From NCBI RefSeq assembly GCF_016773205.1, contig NZ_JAETWB010000014.1, positions 56,435-120,434 of the forward strand: a DNA stretch of 64,000 bases, given 5' to 3'. Made by a program: the position numbers and the translations under genes. Shown one piece after another: positions 26,549 through 34,809 of the stretch. Source of the DNA: Belnapia arida (GTDB lineage Bacteria; Pseudomonadota; Alphaproteobacteria; Acetobacterales; Acetobacteraceae). Below the pieces are notes generated by a model. That model had not been told where the DNA came from and made no database searches. It saw only the letters and a list, made by a program, of their open reading frames with translations. Position 1 is the stretch's first letter. Every line of letters begins with the position of its first letter.

Positions 26549-27416
26549 GGCCCAGAATCCCCTGCGGCCGCAGAGCCAGCACGACAACCATGATAACGAA
26601 GGTTAGGACGACCGAATAGGTCGGGAACATCGCTTGGCCGATCTGCTCCGCCAGACCGATCAACACAGCACCGAGTGCCGTGCCCGTCACGCTGCCCATA
26701 CCGCCGACGATGACGACAACCAGGGAGATCAACAGGAAGCGTCCATCGGCCCCCATCGCCAGCGGCTGCGCGGTGGCGCCGATGATGCCGCCAAGCCCAG
26801 CGAGCGCCGCGCCGAGGGAGAAGACGGCCACCCCAACCAGCGGCACGTTCACGCCGCAAGCCCCGAGCATCTGCCGGTCATCGACGCCAGCGCGGATCAT
26901 CATGCCGAGCTTCGTGCGGTTCAGCAGCAGCCACAGCCCTACGCCCACCGCCACGGCAACGCCGATCTGCACGAGCCGGAAGGTCGGATAACCGCCTATC
27001 CCCGGCACACGGGTCGAGCCGAAGATGGCATCGGGTGCAAAGAATTGCCGCGGCGTCCCGCCATACATGGCGAGGAGCTGGTCGGCGACGACGATGGACA
27101 ATCCGATGGTGACGAGGGCCTGCCGCAGTTCCTGCCCCTGCATCCAGCCGAGCAGCAGCACCTGAACCAGCGCGCCGAACACCGCGGCAAAGGCGACGCC
27201 CGCGGCCAAGCCGGCATACCAGGCATACCAGAGGTCGTGGTCGTAGAGCGGCTCGAAGACCGAGTAGCCGACATAGCCGGCAACCAGGTACATCGCACCA
27301 TGCGCCATGTTGACGACGCGCATGAGCCCGAAAATGAGCGAGAATCCGCTCGCCACAATGAAGTAGAGCGCGGCCAGCGTCAGCCCGTTCAGCACGATAG
27401 TGGCCGCAAGGTCCAT
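26541..27416 (-). CDS. Liv-type ABC transporter permease (LivH-like)
   Basis: A 291-residue permease and first gene of the ten-gene operon. ATG 27416 gives the expected N-terminus MDLAATIVLNGLTLAALYFI, followed by RVVNMAHGAMYLVAGYVGY; an upstream in-frame ATG at 27539 would run into the divergent gene. The coupling loop is MIRAGVDDRQMLGACGVNV, and the C-terminal part is VVVIVGGMGSVTGTALGAVL. It pairs with LivM at 25553. Confidence 0.9.
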   Translation of the reverse strand: MDLAATIVLNGLTLAALYFIVASGFSLIFGLMRVVNMAHGAMYLVAGYVGYSVFEPLYDHDLWYAWYAGLAAGVAFAAVFGALVQVLLLGWMQGQELRQALVTIGLSIVVADQLLAMYGGTPRQFFAPDAIFGSTRVPGIGGYPTFRLVQIGVAVAVGVGLWLLLNRTKLGMMIRAGVDDRQMLGACGVNVPLVGVAVFSLGAALAGLGGIIGATAQPLAMGADGRFLLISLVVVIVGGMGSVTGTALGAVLIGLAEQIGQAMFPTYSVVLTFVIMVVVLALRPQGILGRA

Positions 27417-27531
27417 GCGCCGGCCCGATCCTCCCGGCGGCGTCGTCGCGCCGCTTCCGGCCGCGACCATGGCAGTCCAAGTTTGGGCGATGCAAGATGA
27501 TTCGAGTGCAAAGCATGGGTAAGAATGGGTA
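27417..27531. promoter_or_regulatory. Divergent promoter region with tandem repeat
   Basis: This 115-bp gap separates the livH start from the divergent TIM-barrel gene and must contain the operon promoter. ATGGGTAA occurs twice as a direct repeat at 27515-27522 and 27525-27532, 10 bp (one helical turn) apart, a layout expected of a tandem activator site on one DNA face. The second copy runs into the start codon at 27532. No -24/-12 sigma-54 box with the GG-N10-GC spacing is apparent. Confidence 0.45.
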
Positions 27532-28164
27532 ATGGCCACCCGACTGCTTCCAACTCTTCAACCGCGAGCCGAGATCAATGCACTTGGACCCGCCGAGCGG
27601 TCCCGGGCGATCTTCCTTCCGGCCCTGGCCCCCTTTCCACCTGGAATGTGGCCCCTCGTCGCCTTGCTGCCGGTGCTCGACATCAATGGCGCACTGCGCG
27701 CAGCGTTGAAGGCACGTCGCCCTTTCCGCGGCTCGCCGCCGGTGGCCGGCGTCTTCGCTTGCGATCCCTTTCTGCGGATGACGGACATGGTGGCGAGTCT
27801 GCGCCAGGCAGGCATCACGGCCGTGGTGAACTACCCGACCGTGCAGATCCTGGAGGGCGAGACAGCCGCCGCTCTTGCCGCTGTCGGCTACCGCGCCGAA
27901 GCCGAGTTACGCTTCCTTCAGCGCCTGGCGGAACAGGGTTTCACGCCCATCGCCTGCGCAACCTCGCGCCGCGCAGTGGATGCGGCGCTCGGCCTCGGAC
28001 TGCGCCGCATCCTGCTAAACCCCGGACTACTGCCGGGCTGCGAGGCTGCCGCATGGTGGGCGGACCTCGCCGGGCATGTCGCTATCAAGGGCGGCGAGGC
28101 GCTGGTCTGGGCCGCGCCGTGCACAGCTCAGGTCTCGAGACCCAAACGGCGCATACGGTTGTAG
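27532..28164 (+). CDS. Shortened PEP-hydrolase-family TIM-barrel paralog
   Basis: A 210-residue protein clearly related to the TIM barrels at 20668 and in the regulator at 28128. Shared blocks are VAGVFACDPFLRMTDMVASL, AVVNYPTVQILEGE, and GLRRILLNPG, aligning with GVNGTDP, NFPTV and the LNFG region of the others. It lacks the N-terminal [11 protein letters not shown] block and the final GGP...GSS region, so the barrel is incomplete and the phosphate loop is missing. There is no ribosome-binding site; the ATG is part of a regulatory repeat, so it may be leaderless. Its last 37 bases overlap the convergent regulator gene. It may be an inactive ligand-binding paralog or a gene in decay. Confidence 0.6.
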   Translation: MATRLLPTLQPRAEINALGPAERSRAIFLPALAPFPPGMWPLVALLPVLDINGALRAALKARRPFRGSPPVAGVFACDPFLRMTDMVASLRQAGITAVVNYPTVQILEGETAAALAAVGYRAEAELRFLQRLAEQGFTPIACATSRRAVDAALGLGLRRILLNPGLLPGCEAAAWWADLAGHVAIKGGEALVWAAPCTAQVSRPKRRIRL

Positions 28165-29765
28165 AGCGTTTTGCGGGCGATCCCGAGGAAGGACGCGGTC
28201 TCGCCTCGGCGGAAGCGGTTGCGGCGCAGTGCATCAAGGATCCAGGCACGCTCATCCACCGGCGAAGCGGGCATGACGGCACTCGCCGGGCCGAGTTGCG
28301 CCTCCAGCACCGCCAGCGTAATGCGCCCGCCCGCCGCTTCAGTCGCAGCTTGTGCCAGCACCTCTGCCAGATCGCGCAGGTTGTTTGGCCAGCTTCGAGC
28401 CATGAGAAGCCGCAGCGCTGCCGGCTCCAGCTCCGCCACATTGCGTTGCATACCACGAAGCATCGCCCGCGCGAGCAGCGGGATGTCCTCCATGCGGTCC
28501 CGCAGCGGTGGGACTATGAGGCGCTGCGCCGAAAGCGAACGCGCCAACGCCTCTCCGCCCGGTGGATGCGTCAGCACGAGCCGGGCGCGCGGCACGCGCT
28601 CCTCTGGCTTGGCAAAGCGATCAAAGGTGCCACGCTCGATCCAGTCCCCAAGCTTCGTCCGCAAGGTCGGTGGCAGTGCGTCGGCGTTCTCGATGACCAC
28701 CGTGCTCTGGCGCAGCGCGAGCAGCGCCGCCGGCCCACCCTCCCCGAAGAGGTGCGGGGCGATGTCCTGCCTTGCGTCAAGGAAGGTCAGGCTGCCAGCG
28801 CGGCCGCTCGCCTGATGGATTGCCCGCGCGACCGTGGTGCGGCCGGCGCCAGGCTCGCCTGCGACTAAGATGGGCAGGTCTGTTGCGACCAGGCGCGCCA
28901 CGCGCTCGGCAAGCTGGCGAACTGCCTGCGAATGTCCGACCAGGCCTGGAAGCCGGCCTGCCTCGCGCGCCGGTTTGTCGCGCAGCAACCCCGCCGTCTT
29001 GAAGGCGGAGGTGGTCTGCATCACGGACATTTCGAGCGGCAGGCGGTCGAGTGTCGAACCGCCCACATAGCCATCCGCCCGCGACGTGTCGCAGACCTGC
29101 AGCAGATGGCCCGGATCGATGATGGGGCCACCCTCGACGAGGCAAAGCGTGCCGGGTGCCCGGCGCCGGACGTGGGCGAATACCCGGCGCGCCCGCTCCG
29201 CCGCTTGGTCGAGCGGCACGCCGCTCGGCACGCCCTGGCTGCCGCCCGAGTTCCACCCGAAGTTGAGGCAGAGGCGCTCGACCCCGGCAGCAATGACAGC
29301 GTCCACCTCGGTACGGGTTTTGGCGTAGCCGAGCGTTGCCAAACCGAAGCGCGGTGCGGCGCGCAGCATCTCGACCTCGCGCGCGAAGCCGAGCCCAGCG
29401 CCTTCCAACGCGGCGCGGAAGGCGCCGTCATAGTGTATGGCCGTCGGGAAATTGGCCACACCTTGATAGCCCGCGTCGCGAATGCGGCCCAGCAACCCAT
29501 CGATGGATAGGCGCGGGTCGCAGGCGGCCGCGCCGAAGAAGACCGGAATGGAGACGCGATCAAGGATCTCCCCGCGTGCGAACTCGTCGGTGAAGGCATT
29601 GCTGTCGCGGATCGGCAGCATCGCGGCGATTGATGGCGCGCCCATCACGCGGAGCCGCCCGGCGCTGAGCGCCAGCAGGAAGTCGGCTCCGCCGTCTGCC
29701 GCGGCGCGCGCTGTCATCCCGAGACCGATGGCGGCACCAACAAGGATCTCAAGCCGTTTTGGCAT
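28128..29765 (-). CDS. Transcriptional regulator: PEP-hydrolase TIM barrel - degenerate AAA+ - Fis HTH
   Basis: A 545-residue three-domain protein. Residues 1-260 are a full PEP-hydrolase-family TIM barrel (FFGAAACDPRLSIDG, GVANFPTAIHYDGAF, VEGGPIIDPGH, GYVGGSTLDRLPLE). Residues 270-480 are an NtrC-like AAA+ module, with Walker A GEPGAGRT (303-310; Lys replaced by Arg), Walker B region STVVIENAD (canonical acidic DE replaced), and the conserved VPPLRDRMEDIPLL and WPNNLRDL segments. Residues 505-545 are a Fis-type helix-turn-helix (GETASFLGIARKTLYNRMRR). The GAFTGA loop that contacts sigma-54 is missing, about 20 residues shorter than usual. It probably acts at sigma-70 promoters, with the barrel as ligand sensor. 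It is the likely controller of the divergent Liv/Tm-1 operon. Confidence 0.85.
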   Translation of the reverse strand: MPKRLEILVGAAIGLGMTARAAADGGADFLLALSAGRLRVMGAPSIAAMLPIRDSNAFTDEFARGEILDRVSIPVFFGAAACDPRLSIDGLLGRIRDAGYQGVANFPTAIHYDGAFRAALEGAGLGFAREVEMLRAAPRFGLATLGYAKTRTEVDAVIAAGVERLCLNFGWNSGGSQGVPSGVPLDQAAERARRVFAHVRRRAPGTLCLVEGGPIIDPGHLLQVCDTSRADGYVGGSTLDRLPLEMSVMQTTSAFKTAGLLRDKPAREAGRLPGLVGHSQAVRQLAERVARLVATDLPILVAGEPGAGRTTVARAIHQASGRAGSLTFLDARQDIAPHLFGEGGPAALLALRQSTVVIENADALPPTLRTKLGDWIERGTFDRFAKPEERVPRARLVLTHPPGGEALARSLSAQRLIVPPLRDRMEDIPLLARAMLRGMQRNVAELEPAALRLLMARSWPNNLRDLAEVLAQAATEAAGGRITLAVLEAQLGPASAVMPASPVDERAWILDALRRNRFRRGETASFLGIARKTLYNRMRRLGLET

Positions 29766-30099
29766 CGCATCGCCTCCGAAGTCATTCTTGCGGGCCCGAC
29801 TCAGGATGCGAAGATGCGCGGCCCAGCCACCCTCTCCGCCGGCGCTGGCCCTGTTTGCCCACTAGTCTGAGACGGGCGAGCAGGAGCTGTGCCTCCTACT
29901 GCGACGGCCCGCCTTTCGTCGAAGAATCGTTCATTCAGCAGAGCCACGACCTGGGCCGCGCTTGCCATGACGCTGCGGTAGGCACCGCACGCCGTCGCCT
30001 GCGGTTTGCCCCGATAATGGTCGTGCCGCTGCCGAGCGCGTGCGGAACGGCGGATGCCGCACCCCGGGCTCCGGATTACAGGCGAAGCCCCCGCGCGGG
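29766..30099. other. Intergenic stretch, promoter of the regulator
   Basis: These 334 bases lie between the regulator start and the MmgE/PrpD gene, both on the minus strand. I see no coding segment. The part near 29766-29830 should hold the regulator's promoter. Frames here run open only because of high GC. Confidence 0.35.
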
Positions 30100-31509
30100 T
30101 CAGTGCCGGTCGTGCTCCCCCAAGGATGGGAGGGCCAGCCTACGCGTCAGCGCGCCGACATCCCCTCCCGTACGGAACGAGCGGATACAGACGAGGCTCG
30201 CCTCGACAGCGTCAGGAGCGAGGCCGGAAAGTGGCACAAGGCGCCGGTACTTCGCCTCGACATCCGCCCACTCAAGGCCGCCGGCATGCGACCCGCGCGG
30301 CGCCTTGCAGGTGCTCCTTACCTCGCGCCCGTCTTTCAGGACGAGCGTCACCGTCCCACCATGTCGGTGCGGAAAGCGGTCAGGCAGCGGTGGAGGGTTC
30401 GGGTCAAGAACCACACGGGCGAGCAGGCCCTGGATCACCGGGTCGGCCATCTTGGCCGGTTCAATGTGTTCCCACCGGAAACCGCGGTCGGCCACCGCGG
30501 CGGCAACGAAGTAGACGAAGCTGTGGGCCGCGCCGACAAGGTCCGTCGGATGAGTCGGTCCGTGCCAGTCGGCAAGCTGTGCGGCAGTCAGGACGATACG
30601 TTCGACCTCATCGGGACGCACATTCCCGGCAATGGCCGCTTCGGACGCCGCCTCGGCAATGGCGTGGAATGGATGGGCCCCGGGCATCAGCTTGATCGCC
30701 ATATCCGTCACGATATCCCAGGACGCGCCGAGATCCTGAGCAATCGCCTTGACCGCCTCGCCGTTCATCGCCGACAGGAAGCCCCGGGGCGCCTCAAGCA
30801 CGGACGGCTCTGCGCGGAAGCCCCGCGCCGCTGCCCGCGCCGCATCCAGCCCGAGCATGGCCGCGAGGCCCGCATGCCACTCACGCGCCCAGCTCGTATC
30901 GGCCGCTATCGCCATGCCGCCGACCGAAGTTGCGGCGAGCGCGATCGCATGCGTCATGCGCTCCTCGTCCAGTCCAAGCAGGGTGCCAGCCGCCACGGCC
31001 CCGCCGAACACCGTCGAGACCGAGCCGTGAAACCCGCGGCGCATGCGGCCTGGCGTGAGCGCCTCGTCGATCCGGCCAGCTACCTCGTAGCCGAGCACCA
31101 TGGCCCGCAGCATCTCGGCCCCGCCGAGGCCCAACTCCTCGGCGAGGGCCATGGAGACGGTCGAGACGATGGTGCCAATATGAGCAATGCTGCGCATATC
31201 GCTGTCGTCGGCGGCGGCGGCATCGCTGCAGACGGCGTTGGTTCGAGCCGCAGCGCGCGCCGGGAGCCGCGCCGGGGTGAACCACACCGCGGCCGCAGGC
31301 GCTCCGCCCGCGTCCAGTTCCATCGCGCGGACGATCGCCGCGGACGGAATTGACAACCCGGCCGCCGCACTGGCGATCGTGCTGGCAAGGCTCATAGCGG
31401 CCCGATCGAGCGCGAGCGGCGGGATGTCCCCCTGGCGGGTGCCCACCACAAACTCGGCCAGAACTCTGGTGAGAGGCGCTGCGCCAGCGCCTGCTGCTTC
31501 TGCGGACAA
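30100..31509 (-). CDS. MmgE/PrpD family protein
   Basis: A 469-residue protein of the 2-methylcitrate dehydratase/cis-aconitate decarboxylase superfamily. The N-terminal all-helical domain has the family blocks DDSDMRSIAHIGTIVSTVSMALAEE and GYEVAGRIDEAL, with GFHGSVSTVFGGAVAAGTLLGLD after it. The second domain contains IKLMPGAHPFHAIAEAASEA and KMADPVIQGLLARV. Members dehydrate or decarboxylate tricarboxylates or isomerise similar acids without a metal cofactor. It lies 65 bases downstream of a Bug receptor gene, a common pair in this lineage, which fits uptake and first conversion of a polycarboxylic acid. Confidence 0.9.
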   Translation of the reverse strand: MSAEAAGAGAAPLTRVLAEFVVGTRQGDIPPLALDRAAMSLASTIASAAAGLSIPSAAIVRAMELDAGGAPAAAVWFTPARLPARAAARTNAVCSDAAAADDSDMRSIAHIGTIVSTVSMALAEELGLGGAEMLRAMVLGYEVAGRIDEALTPGRMRRGFHGSVSTVFGGAVAAGTLLGLDEERMTHAIALAATSVGGMAIAADTSWAREWHAGLAAMLGLDAARAAARGFRAEPSVLEAPRGFLSAMNGEAVKAIAQDLGASWDIVTDMAIKLMPGAHPFHAIAEAASEAAIAGNVRPDEVERIVLTAAQLADWHGPTHPTDLVGAAHSFVYFVAAAVADRGFRWEHIEPAKMADPVIQGLLARVVLDPNPPPLPDRFPHRHGGTVTLVLKDGREVRSTCKAPRGSHAGGLEWADVEAKYRRLVPLSGLAPDAVEASLVCIRSFRTGGDVGALTRRLALPSLGEHDRH

Positions 31510-31574
31510 AGGAAATCTCCTTGATCTAGGCCCGCAGACGGAGCCCCTTCTGACGCTGGATGCCCGTGCGAGGC

Positions 31575-32615
31575 CTACTCAGGCTTCGCGCCGGCTTGAC
31601 GCAAGATGGCCGGCCACTTCGCCAAGTCATCCTGTATCAACTGCAAGAACTCCGCTGGCCCAGGCACGGACCCGGGCGGGAGGTCGAAGCCCTGCGTCGT
31701 CAGCTTCTCCCTCAAGGCGGGCTGCGAGAGGATCTGGTCAAGCGTTTTATGGATACGTTCGATTATGAGCGGTGGCGTACCCGCGGGCGCCACGAGGCCA
31801 AGCCAGGTCGACACGTCGTAATTCTGCAGCCCTGCCTCCTCAAGCGTGGGGAGATCGGGCAACGAGGCTGAGCGGCGCATGGCCGTGACGGCAAGCGGGC
31901 GGAGATCCCCCGCCGCGAGAAGTCCTTTTGCAGCAGGGATGTTGAAGAAGCCCGTGTCGACGTCTCCCGAGATGATCGCAGTCATCGCGGCGGGTGCACC
32001 CGTGTAGGGGATGTGCGTAAGCTCCGTATCGGTCGTACGGGCGAACATGGCGCCCGCGATGTGCATGCTCGTGCCAACTCCGCTTGAAGAGTAGGTGACT
32101 GTGCCTGGTGGCTTTGCCCGAATCGCTTCGATCACCTCACGAACCGAGCGGTAGGGACTGTGGCGCGAGACCACCATGACGTTCGACATGGCTGCTACCA
32201 CGGCGATTGGCGCGAAGTCGCGGATCGGATCGTAGCCGATGTCCCGGTAAAAGGCCGTGTTGATCACCATGTTGCCCTGGCTGACCTGGCCGAGCGTGTA
32301 GCCGTCAGGCGCGGAGCGTGCGATAGCTGTGGTGCCGATGTTGCCGCCGGCACCGACGCGATTCACGACGACGGCAGGCTGTCCGAGCACGCTTGAGAGC
32401 TGCTGCGCAAGATCGCGCATCAGGGAGTCGGCCGCGCTGCCGGCCGCGAGTGGGGCGATGATCGTGATCGGCCGGGATGGGTAGCTTTCGGTCTGCCCGC
32501 GTGCCACGGATGCCCTTGCAAGGAGAGCTGGCACGGCGACTGCCGCCACGACAGACCTCCGCCTGATGTATCCGCCAACAGCAGGCGGACCTCTACCCGC
32601 GTGGCACATCGACAT
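31575..32615 (-). CDS. Tripartite tricarboxylate transporter receptor (Bug/TctC family)
   Basis: A 346-residue periplasmic receptor. ATG 32615 follows GAGGAGCC, and an export leader with RRRSVVAAVAVPALLA precedes the mature start near ARGQTESYPSRPITII. Typical blocks are AAGSAADSLMRDLAQQL, GAGGNIGTTAIARSAPDGYTL and THIPYTGAPAAMTAIISGDVD. It lies upstream of the MmgE/PrpD gene in the same direction. No TctA/TctB permease genes are nearby. Confidence 0.9.
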   Translation of the reverse strand: MSMCHAGRGPPAVGGYIRRRSVVAAVAVPALLARASVARGQTESYPSRPITIIAPLAAGSAADSLMRDLAQQLSSVLGQPAVVVNRVGAGGNIGTTAIARSAPDGYTLGQVSQGNMVINTAFYRDIGYDPIRDFAPIAVVAAMSNVMVVSRHSPYRSVREVIEAIRAKPPGTVTYSSSGVGTSMHIAGAMFARTTDTELTHIPYTGAPAAMTAIISGDVDTGFFNIPAAKGLLAAGDLRPLAVTAMRRSASLPDLPTLEEAGLQNYDVSTWLGLVAPAGTPPLIIERIHKTLDQILSQPALREKLTTQGFDLPPGSVPGPAEFLQLIQDDLAKWPAILRQAGAKPE

Positions 32616-33042
32616 AGGCGGCTCCTCTCCCTCCCCGGTTGGCTGGGGTTTCGTCAAATCGGAGCGGATGATAGCCATCGACCGCGCTTCGCTGCAACGA
32701 TTCAGCCGATTCGAGGCCTGCGGACATCGCTGTGGTTGAGCAAGGCTGTGCAGAACGGGGCGTTGTCCACTCCAATACTGTCCATCAGACAAGCGTCTCC
32801 GCTAAACTTCGGGCAGGTTTGCTGCGGCGCTGGTCCTCAATGTCGGGCAACGGCGATGAACGCCTGCGTCGCCATAGGGCTAAGAGTTCGCGGAACAGCC
32901 GTCCAAGCATCATTACATCGGTCATCCAAAAGGAGTTCTTTGGGCTCCTTGCAGCGTAGCTCGTAAACGCCTGGGGGAGCGGAGCAGGAGCCTAGGAGGA
33001 ATTGCGCGGCCTGCGCCTCCGCCCCCATCGCGGAGCGGCCGG
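32616..33042. other. Intergenic stretch upstream of the Bug receptor
   Basis: About 430 bases without recognised coding sequence. It holds the promoter of the minus-strand Bug gene near 32616-32720. From about 32800 on, GC drops and frames break, marking the start of the decay zone. Confidence 0.35.
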
Positions 33043-33250
33043 AGCTACCGGCGATTACGCTGCCGAGCCTGTGCCAAGCAGTTCAAACTGCGTTGCAACA
33101 AGCTGCTGCACCGCAAACGGCATATTTCTGTCGTGATCAAGCTGGTGGTCCTGTGGCGGCTGCACTACAGCCTGATCTTGCGCGACTTGACCTAAATATC
33201 CCTCCAGCGCGGCATCCAGCACTTCTGCCTCCGATCCCAGCAGATCGGAG
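33043..33250 (+). pseudogene. IS6-like transposase N-terminal remnant
   Basis: From 33043 the frame reads SYRRLRCRACAKQFKLRC, a zinc-ribbon-like start, then VVIKLVVLWRLHYSLILRDL, ending in TAA at 33193. Shifting frame by one base restores ISLQRGIQHFCLRSQQI. This matches the start of IS6-type transposases (zinc ribbon, 'VVLWRLRYxLSLRDL', 'FLxRGI'). The DDE catalytic part is gone. It is an old, truncated insertion. Confidence 0.55.
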
Positions 33251-33492
33251 GAACTACGGAATCAGCACACCAGCGCCGGCACGGCGTCCCCCGGGAGGGG
33301 GCGGCGCGGTCGCAGAACCGGATTGCGGCGCCGGCCCTGGTGATGCATGAGGGGGGCCGAAGGCGAGCGCAGGCCGCCTACTGCGTTTTTCCGGGCGCGA
33401 CCGAGTGTTGCTGCCACCTCGCGCCCCATAGGGGGCGCACCGCCTGCCCAACCATGACGCGGTTGGATCACCACGAAGGACGGAGACGATCG

Positions 33493-34455
33493 ATGAGCTG
33501 GAACCCCTGCCCGGACCCGACCCTCGGCGACCGAAGGAGCGCGGAAGCCATCGAGATCACCATCGTGCCGCGTGCGGTCGATCTCGGCGAGATGACGGTT
33601 CGCCGGGCTCTGCCCTCCAGCAAGCGGCAGATGGTCGGTCCCTTCATCTTCTTCGACCAGATGGGGCCCGCCGAGTTCCTGACCGACCAGGGCATCGACG
33701 TGCGGCCGCACCCGCACATCAACCTTTCGACGCTGACCTATCTGTTCGAGGGCGAGATCCTGCACCGCGACAGCCTCGGCACCGAAATGGCGATTCAGCC
33801 CGGCGCGGTGAACTGGATGCGGGCCGGGCGCGGCATTGTGCATTCCGAGCGCACGGCCGAGGCACGCAAGCAGAGCGGGCAGCGCCTGTTCGGCATCCAG
33901 ACCTGGATGGCGCTGCCCGTGGCGCAGGAGGAGAGCGATCCCGCCTTCCTGCATCACGGCGCTGACGCCCTGCCGGTGGTCGAGGCCGGCGGCATACGGG
34001 CCCGGCTGATCGCCGGGCGCGCTTTCGGCATGACCTCGCCCCTCGAGGCAGCATCCGAGACCCTTTATGCCGATGTGCAACTGCAAGCCGGCGCGCGCAT
34101 GCCGATCGATGCCGGCTACGACGAGCGGGCACTCTACACGCTCAGCGGCCGGATCGAGATCGCCGGCGACAGCTTCGAGTCCGGGCAGCTGCTGGTGCTT
34201 CGCCCCAACGATGCGATCACTGTGACAGCGACGGCGGATGCGCGCTTCATGCTGTTCGGCGGCGCGCCGATGGAGGGGCCGCGCTACATCTGGTGGAATT
34301 TCGTTTCTTCCCGCCTTGAGCGTATCGAGGCCGCGAAGGAGGAATGGGCAAAGGGCCGCTTCAACACCGTGCCGGGCGACGAGGCCGAGTTCATCCCACT
34401 GCCGACCCGCACCGACGCGCCGCAGCGCGCGACTGGTGGTGTATTCTACCCCTGA
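33493..34455 (+). CDS. Pirin family protein
   Basis: A 320-residue bicupin. ATG 33493 follows GGACGGAGA; the longer open frame upstream has no site. The N-terminal cupin holds the pirin signature with metal-binding His residues in VRPHPHINLSTLTYLFEGE and GAVNWMRAGRGIVHSERT, and the C-terminal cupin has ALYTLSGRIEIAG and MLFGGAPMEGPRYIWWNFVSS. Pirins bind iron or other metals in the cytosol; bacterial members act as quercetinases or as regulators of other enzymes. No operon partner is nearby; it stands alone within decayed DNA, so retention suggests it is under selection. Confidence 0.9.
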   Translation: MSWNPCPDPTLGDRRSAEAIEITIVPRAVDLGEMTVRRALPSSKRQMVGPFIFFDQMGPAEFLTDQGIDVRPHPHINLSTLTYLFEGEILHRDSLGTEMAIQPGAVNWMRAGRGIVHSERTAEARKQSGQRLFGIQTWMALPVAQEESDPAFLHHGADALPVVEAGGIRARLIAGRAFGMTSPLEAASETLYADVQLQAGARMPIDAGYDERALYTLSGRIEIAGDSFESGQLLVLRPNDAITVTATADARFMLFGGAPMEGPRYIWWNFVSSRLERIEAAKEEWAKGRFNTVPGDEAEFIPLPTRTDAPQRATGGVFYP

Positions 34456-34466
34456 GCGATCGCTCA
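34453..34466. promoter_or_regulatory. Perfect 14-bp palindrome at pirin stop codon
   Basis: TGAGCGATCGCTCA is perfectly symmetric and begins with the pirin stop codon. It contains the GCGATCGC octamer. It has no loop, so it is not a typical terminator; it might be a protein-binding site or chance. Confidence 0.3.
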
Positions 34467-34809
34467 ACATCGGAGTGTTGGAAGCGCTATCTTGAGCTCA
34501 GGAGCCAAGCCTGTGACGGCTAAGCATTAGGCCGCCTTGAGGCGGCGAGAGCTCTTCCATATCGGGGCATGACTCGCAAAGCCGAGCTGTTCGAGGTTTC
34601 GAACGGAGGGTTGCGCTGCCCCCGTCCCGCCGGAGAAGCACGACCTGCGCTGCCTCGCCTGTATTTCCCTTCAGATGACTTGGCGGACCCTCGCTCGATC
34701 CGTCATCCCGCGCATTCCAGTGCCAGGAAGGGGGAGGCTTGGCGGCTTTCGAATTCGAGGCGCTCGTTGATCGGAGGCCCTGCAAGTGGCCGCGCAATCA
34801 ATCAAGCCC

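Noticed and set aside
27417..27531. Sigma-54 promoter for the Liv/Tm-1 operon
   Set aside because: No GG-N10-GC element with the right context was found, and the adjacent regulator lacks GAFTGA.
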